From: Roseateles_B flavus
GTDB lineage: Bacteria; Pseudomonadota; Gammaproteobacteria; Burkholderiales; Burkholderiaceae_C
DNA: 64,000 nucleotides
Assembly: GCF_039872765.1 (NCBI RefSeq)
Contig: NZ_JBDPZC010000005.1
Coordinates: forward strand, 310,001 to 374,000
Direction: 5' to 3'
A program made the translations under genes and the position numbers. Under the pieces are notes generated by a model. The model had not been told where the DNA came from, ran no database searches, and worked only from the letters and a program-made list of their open reading frames with translations. Positions 59,862-64,000 of the stretch are shown here, one piece after another; within the stretch, counting starts at the first letter, position 1; the number at the start of each line of letters is the position of its first letter.

Positions 59862-59883
59862 ATCACGAACTACGCTTCGTGAT
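59862..59883 (+). other. Perfect hairpin downstream of mdh
   Basis: ATCACGAA, six bases, TTCGTGAT: a perfect 8-bp stem with no T-run, 20 bases after mdh. It may protect the 3' end of the transcript or help pausing before the terminator that follows. Confidence 0.6.
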
Positions 59884-59889
59884 ACGGTG

Positions 59890-59917
59890 AAGGGTCGGCC
59901 CCGTGCCGGCCCTTTCT
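59890..59917 (+). terminator. Terminator-like hairpin after mdh
   Basis: AAGGGTCGGC, five bases, GCCGGCCCTT and TCTC: a strong 10-bp stem with one G-T pair, with a short pyrimidine run. Lies between mdh and the lyase gene. Confidence 0.6.
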
Positions 59918-59948
59918 CATTTCAGCCACCGATCCATCGAGCCCGCCC

Positions 59949-60944
59949 ATGAGCACCGCGCCGCACCCTCGCCTGGCCCTTTTTGAAGAGGGCGATGCCG
60001 CCACCCTGCTGCCCGTCGTCGACCACTACTGCGGCGTCGAGGCGCGCATGCGCAAGAGCCTGGAGCTGCAGGCCGAGATGGGGCCCGTGTTCGACATCAC
60101 CCTCGACTGCGAGGACGGCGCGCCCGTGGGCGGCGAGGTCGAGCATGTGCTGCTGGTCAACGAGGTGCTCAACGACCCGCAGAACCGCCACGGCCGCGTG
60201 GGCGCCCGCGTGCATCCACTGGGCCATGCGGCCTTCGAGGCCGATGTGGAGGGCCTGCTGGCCGGCGGCGGCGAGCGACTGGCCTACCTGATGGTGCCCA
60301 AGCCCCAGTCCTTCGAGGACGTGGACCGCGCCGTCGCCTTCATCGACGCCACCCGCACGCGCCTGGGCCTGCAGCGCGAGCTGCCCGTGCACGTACTGAT
60401 CGAGACCCACGGTGCGCTGCGCGATGTGCAGCGCATCGCGGCGCATCCGCGGATCGAGTCCCTGTCCTTCGGCCTGATGGACTTCGTCTCGGCCCACCGC
60501 GGCGCCATCCCCCGCGCCGGCCTGACCGTGGACGGCCAGTTCAGCCATCCCCTGGTCGTGCGCGCCAAGCTGGAGATCGCCGCGGCCGCCCATGCGCACG
60601 GCAAGACACCCTCGCACTGCGTGGTGACCGAGTTCAAGAACACCGACGCCCTGGAGATGGCCGCCGGCCGCGCCGCACGCGAGTTCGGCTACACCCGGAT
60701 GTGGAGCATCCACCCCAACCAGATCCGCCCCATCATCGAGGCCTTCGCGCCCCGCATGGCCGAGATCGATGAGGCCATCGAGATCATCCAGGCCGCACAG
60801 GCGGCCTCCTGGGCCCCCATCCAACACCGGGACACCCTGCACGACCGCGCCAGCTACCGCTATTTCTGGCAGGTGCTGGAGCGCGCCCACCGCACCGGTC
60901 AGGCACTGCCGGCGGAGGTCGAAGCGGCCTACTTCAGCGGCTGA
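59949..60944 (+). CDS. HpcH/HpaI-CitE family CoA-ester lyase
   Basis: A 331-residue TIM-barrel lyase of the CitE-like group. DITLDCEDGAPVGGE has the metal-binding Asp/Glu, HVLIETHGALRDVQRIAAHPRIESLSFG carries the second Glu, and WSIHPNQIRPI is the C-terminal family signature. Members cleave malyl-, citramalyl- or related CoA esters. No citrate lyase partners (CitD, CitF) are nearby, so a stand-alone CoA lyase is likely. Its place between mdh and acnB ties it to organic acid metabolism; substrate not determined. Confidence 0.82.
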   Translation: MSTAPHPRLALFEEGDAATLLPVVDHYCGVEARMRKSLELQAEMGPVFDITLDCEDGAPVGGEVEHVLLVNEVLNDPQNRHGRVGARVHPLGHAAFEADVEGLLAGGGERLAYLMVPKPQSFEDVDRAVAFIDATRTRLGLQRELPVHVLIETHGALRDVQRIAAHPRIESLSFGLMDFVSAHRGAIPRAGLTVDGQFSHPLVVRAKLEIAAAAHAHGKTPSHCVVTEFKNTDALEMAAGRAAREFGYTRMWSIHPNQIRPIIEAFAPRMAEIDEAIEIIQAAQAASWAPIQHRDTLHDRASYRYFWQVLERAHRTGQALPAEVEAAYFSG

Positions 60945-61141
60945 GGCGCCCGGCCACCCGCCGCGGGCAGCCCAGTGAAGGCCTCACGTTTTCTTGCAGT
61001 TGAAGGGATTTCTGGCATAGACAGCCGGTCGCATGGGGCGCATGCTTGCGCCGGTCGTCCACGGGGCCTCACAAGGCAGCCACAAACAGCACACTTGCAG
61101 CACATTTGCTTGCACAATCAAGCATCTGCACAGGATTTCTC

Positions 61142-61684
61142 ATGCAACACCTCCGCACCCTCTCCTTCGCCCTGGGCGCCTGCGCCCTGCTGCTTGCAGG
61201 CACGGCCTTTGCTGCCGCCAAGGAAACGCCGGCGGCGCCCAAGAACCGCCTGGCTTCCAAGCTGAAGCCCCAGACGGCCGTCGCCCCCCTGCCCCCGCCC
61301 GAGGATGCCACCCTGTCTGAAGAGCAACTGGCCGTGGCCCCGCGCGTGCACGCCGGTGACGCCCAGTGCGAGTTCAACCAGCAGGTCCACATCACCCCCC
61401 ACCCGGACAAGCCCGGCCGCTTCCGCCTGCAGTTCGGCAAGATGGTCTACAACATGACGCCGGAGCCCACCACGACCGGCGCCGTCCGCCTGGAGGACAA
61501 GCATGCCGGCGTGGTGTGGCTGCAGATCCCGTCCAAGTCCATGCTGATGAACGCCAAGGCCGGCCAGCGCATGGTGGACAGCTGCCAGCACGCCGAGCAG
61601 CGCGCCTTCGTGGCCGACGGCGCGGCCGCGCCGCAGCCCGGCACCGGCATCGGCATCACGCCGGGCACGACTGCCAGCAACTGA
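61142..61684 (+). CDS. Secreted hypothetical protein
   Basis: A 180-residue protein with a signal peptide (SFALGACALLLAGTAFA), a Pro/Lys-rich linker, and a compact domain with two cysteines (DAQCEFNQ and DSCQHAEQ) that could form a disulfide. The sequence FRLQFGKMVYNMTPEPTTTGAVRLED looks like a beta domain. I know no function. Periplasmic by its signal. It ends before a clear terminator. Confidence 0.7.
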   Translation: MQHLRTLSFALGACALLLAGTAFAAAKETPAAPKNRLASKLKPQTAVAPLPPPEDATLSEEQLAVAPRVHAGDAQCEFNQQVHITPHPDKPGRFRLQFGKMVYNMTPEPTTTGAVRLEDKHAGVVWLQIPSKSMLMNAKAGQRMVDSCQHAEQRAFVADGAAAPQPGTGIGITPGTTASN

Positions 61685-61703
61685 GCCGTCCGCGCTCAAT
61701 CAG

Positions 61704-61728
61704 AAAGGAGGCTGCGGCCTCCTTTTTT
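61704..61728 (+). terminator. Rho-independent terminator
   Basis: AAAGGAGGC, four-base loop, GCCTCCTTT, then three more T: a textbook hairpin with a T-run, 20 bases past the stop at 61684. Confidence 0.88.
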
Positions 61729-61767
61729 CATGCCCGAGTCTCCCTGTCGGGCTTGGGGATGCGTCAG

Positions 61768-61792
61768 AAGTACGTACAATCAATGCATACTT
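61768..61792. promoter_or_regulatory. Imperfect palindrome before vapBC, possible operator
   Basis: Outer arms AAGTA and TACTT match over five bases at 15-base spacing, with further partial symmetry inside (7 of 12 pairs). It ends 28 bases before the antitoxin ATG, where VapB-type autoregulation would act. Confidence 0.45.
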
Positions 61793-61820
61793 TCAGCGGC
61801 ATACCCCGAGGAGCATGAGC

Positions 61821-62078
61821 ATGGAAGCGACTGTTGCCGAACGCGGGCAGATCACCCTGCCCAAGGCCGTCCGCGACGCCCTGGGACTGACCAAAGGCAC
61901 CACCCTCAAGGTGGAGTTGGACGGCGGTCGCATCATCCTGCGCAAGGATGTGGGGGATGCCCTGTCGCGCATGCGGGGCCGCATCAAGCTCCCGCCGGGC
62001 ACCAGCTCGGACGACGTCATGCGCGAGCTCCGCGGCCGCGCCCCGGGCGACCCCTATCCGCCACCCGACGAAGCCTGA
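61821..62078 (+). CDS. vapB: AbrB/MazE-fold antitoxin (VapB-like)
   Basis: An 85-residue protein with an N-terminal SpoVT/AbrB DNA-binding domain (EATVAERGQITLPKAVRDAL, then KGTTLKVELDGGRIILRK) and a C-terminal tail that would bind the toxin. ATG 61821 is preferred: GGAG lies seven bases upstream, whereas ATG 61815 is too close to it. First gene of a toxin-antitoxin pair, with its PIN partner 38 bases downstream. Confidence 0.88.
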   Translation: MEATVAERGQITLPKAVRDALGLTKGTTLKVELDGGRIILRKDVGDALSRMRGRIKLPPGTSSDDVMRELRGRAPGDPYPPPDEA

Positions 62079-62116
62079 AGCCCGCCCCCCACCCTCATTG
62101 ACTGGCACCCCTTCCC

Positions 62117-62536
62117 ATGATTGCCGTCGACACCTCCATCCTGGTCGATTACATCGGTGACGGCCCGCAGGCCGAGCAGGCCGAGCAGCTGCTGCGCGTG
62201 GCGCTGTCCGCCGGCCCGGTGGTGGCCTGCGAAGTGGTGGTCAGCGAGGTCGTGGCCGGTCTGGGCCACAGCGACATCGTGCTGGAGACGCTCGAAGCCA
62301 TCGGCATCAGCTACTCCCCCCTGGAGCTGCGCTCGGCGCTGCGCGCGGGCGAGATGCAGCGCCGCTACCGCACCCGCCTGCAGGGCCAGTCCGAGCTGCC
62401 ACAGGCGCGGCGTTCCGTTCCCGACTTCCTCATCGGTGCCCATGCCCTGCTGCAATGCCAGGGCCTGATCACCCGTGACGCCGGTTTCTTTCGTGACTAT
62501 TTCAAGGGCCTGCGCGTCATTGCGCCCAAGCCTTGA
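62117..62536 (+). CDS. vapC: PIN-domain toxin (VapC-like ribonuclease)
   Basis: A 139-residue PIN domain protein with the four acidic active-site residues: D5 (AVDTSILVDYI), E44 (VVSEVVAG), D103 (VPDFLIGAHA) and D121 (ITRDAGFF). VapC toxins cut tRNA or rRNA to arrest growth; the target here is unknown. The module sits between the TCA genes and acnB with no other mobile-element trace. Confidence 0.9.
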   Translation: MIAVDTSILVDYIGDGPQAEQAEQLLRVALSAGPVVACEVVVSEVVAGLGHSDIVLETLEAIGISYSPLELRSALRAGEMQRRYRTRLQGQSELPQARRSVPDFLIGAHALLQCQGLITRDAGFFRDYFKGLRVIAPKP

Positions 62537-62572
62537 GAGTCATCTTCCTTTCCCTGTCCCTGGAGTCCCCTC

Positions 62573-64000
62573 ATGCTGACTGCCTACCGCCAACACACCG
62601 CCGAGCGCGCCGCGCTGGGCATCCCGCCGCTGCCCCTGGATGCCAAGCAGGTGGCCGAGCTGATCGAGCTGATCAAGAACCCGCCGGCCGGTGAGGAGGC
62701 CTTCCTGGTCGACCTGCTGACCCACCGCGTGCCCCCGGGCGTGGACGACGCCGCCAAGGTCAAGGCCAGCTTCCTGGCAGCCGTGGCGCACGGTGACATC
62801 GCCGTCGGTCTCATTTCCAAGGCCAAGGCCACCGAGCTGCTGGGCACCATGGTGGGCGGCTACAACGTCAAGCCCCTGATCGACCTGCTGGATGACGCCT
62901 CGGTCGCCGAAGTGGCAGCCACCGGCCTGAAGAAGACCCTGCTGATGTTCGACGCCTTCCATGACGTCGCCGAAAAGGTCAAGGCAGGCAACGCCCACGC
63001 CAAGGCCGTGATGCAGAGCTGGGCTGATGCCGAGTGGTTCACCTCGCGCCCCGAAGTCGCGCAGAAGATCACCGTCACCGTCTTCAAGGTGCCCGGCGAG
63101 ACCAACACCGACGACCTCTCCCCCGCCCCCGACGCCTGGAGCCGCCCGGACATCCCGCTGCACTACCTGGCCATGCTGAAGAACACCCGTCCCGACGCGG
63201 CCTTCAAGCCCGAGGAAGACGGCAAGCGCGGCCCCATCCAGTTCATCGAGGACCTGAAGAAGAAGGGCAACCTGGTCGCCTACGTCGGTGACGTGGTCGG
63301 CACCGGCTCCTCGCGCAAGTCCGCCACCAACAGCGTGATCTGGGCCACCGGCGAGGACATCCCCTTCGTGCCCAACAAGCGCTTCGGCGGCGTGACCCTG
63401 GGCGGCAAGATCGCCCCCATCTTCTTCAACACGCAGGAAGACTCGGGCTCCCTGCCCATCGAAGTGGACGTGAGCAAGCTGGAGATGGGTGACGTCATCG
63501 ACGTGCTGCCCTACGCTGGCCAGATCGTGAAGAACGGCGAGGTCATCGAGACCTTCGCGCTCAAGAGCGAAGTGCTGCTGGACGAAGTGCGCGCCGGCGG
63601 CCGCATCAACCTGATCATCGGCCGCAGCCTCACCGGCAAGGCCCGCGAGTTCCTGGGCCTGCCGGCCTCCACCCTGTTCCGCCTGCCCAAGGCCCCGGTG
63701 GACAGCGGCAAGGGCTACACCCTGGCCCAGAAGATGGTCGGCCGCGCCTGCGGCCTGCCCGAAGGCAAGGGCATGCGCCCCGGCACCTACTGCGAACCCA
63801 AGATGACCACCGTGGGCTCGCAGGACACCACCGGCCCCATGACCCGCGACGAGCTGAAGGACCTGGCCTGCCTGGGCTTCTCGGCCGACCTGGTCATGCA
63901 GTCCTTCTGCCACACCGCCGCCTACCCCAAGGCGGTGGACGTGAAGATGCACCGCGAGCTGCCCGCCTTCATCAGCAACCGTGGCGGCGTCTCCCTGCGC
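62573..64000 (+). CDS. acnB: Aconitate hydratase B, 5' part (cut by window end)
   Basis: The first 476 codons of AcnB, which interconverts citrate and isocitrate; full proteins have about 860 residues. Visible are the N-terminal HEAT-like domain (MLTAYRQHTAERAALGIPPLPL), the swivel-domain GETNTDDLSPAPDAWSRPD, and GDVVGTGSSRKSATNSVIW. The cluster-binding cysteines lie beyond the window. It begins 36 bases after vapC. Confidence 0.95.
   Translation, partial: MLTAYRQHTAERAALGIPPLPLDAKQVAELIELIKNPPAGEEAFLVDLLTHRVPPGVDDAAKVKASFLAAVAHGDIAVGLISKAKATELLGTMVGGYNVKPLIDLLDDASVAEVAATGLKKTLLMFDAFHDVAEKVKAGNAHAKAVMQSWADAEWFTSRPEVAQKITVTVFKVPGETNTDDLSPAPDAWSRPDIPLHYLAMLKNTRPDAAFKPEEDGKRGPIQFIEDLKKKGNLVAYVGDVVGTGSSRKSATNSVIWATGEDIPFVPNKRFGGVTLGGKIAPIFFNTQEDSGSLPIEVDVSKLEMGDVIDVLPYAGQIVKNGEVIETFALKSEVLLDEVRAGGRINLIIGRSLTGKAREFLGLPASTLFRLPKAPVDSGKGYTLAQKMVGRACGLPEGKGMRPGTYCEPKMTTVGSQDTTGPMTRDELKDLACLGFSADLVMQSFCHTAAYPKAVDVKMHRELPAFISNRGGVSLR

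Overview
The window is high-GC DNA with dense coding, and its gene content points to a betaproteobacterium of the order Burkholderiales, probably the Rubrivivax-Leptothrix-Roseateles (Sphaerotilaceae) neighbourhood. The evidence is the gntR-sdhCDAB-sdhE-gltA / mdh-CoA lyase-acnB arrangement, the otsA-otsB-GH15 set, and ubiUVT next to NnrS/NsrR. This placement is inferred from gene content and protein character, not from a database match. No tRNA, rRNA, CRISPR array, intact transposase or prophage was seen.

Layout. 1-3.65 kb is loosely packed accessory DNA: the tail of an unknown gene, a secreted DUF839/PhoX-like protein, four small unknown proteins, and the decayed 3' end of a chemotaxis receptor. 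3.65-8.73 kb is trehalose metabolism: otsB and a membrane-anchored otsA, divergent from a GH15 glycosidase. 8.74-9.5 kb is an orphan modA. 9.6-20.4 kb is a copper/silver resistance island, all on the minus strand: an OMF lipoprotein, a multicopper oxidase, a DUF411 protein, a CusF, two small secreted Cys-containing proteins, and cusCBA in which CusB carries an extra C-terminal CusF domain. 20.5-22.5 kb holds a GST, a periplasmic protein with two NarX-like P-boxes, and a DUF2789 protein.

22.5-32.75 kb is a low-oxygen and nitrogen-oxide region: a Crp/Fnr regulator divergent from ubiUVT (oxygen-independent ubiquinone synthesis) and a ThDP decarboxylase, then DUF2249, nnrS, nsrR, ccoG, a DUF59 gene and a second polytopic membrane protein. 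FNR/DNR-type boxes stand in front of both gene groups. 32.8-35.6 kb is a two-gene operon of a PotD-like binding protein and a membrane diguanylate cyclase, resembling NspS-MbaA. 35.7-42.4 kb is a sulfur-stress-like island: arsR-rhodanese divergent from an RND pump, two DUF2892 proteins, thioredoxin 2 and OsmC, with a perfect palindrome between them. 42.4-52.3 kb is mixed: TlpA-like protein, thioesterase, tandem-PAS diguanylate cyclase, TPR protein, MFS plus SufR-like regulator, dual-specificity phosphatase, RluA synthase (apparently starting at CTG), SDR, CobD-like protein and a NUDIX hydrolase.

52.6-64 kb is the TCA-cycle block: gltA, sdhE, sdhB, sdhA, sdhD, sdhC and a GntR regulator on the minus strand; mdh, a CitE-like lyase, a secreted unknown protein, a vapBC module and the first 476 codons of acnB on the plus strand. 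A 15-bp motif (GCAAGACCTGACCCC and close variants) recurs at least six times from 16.8 to 57.7 kb, mostly inside genes.
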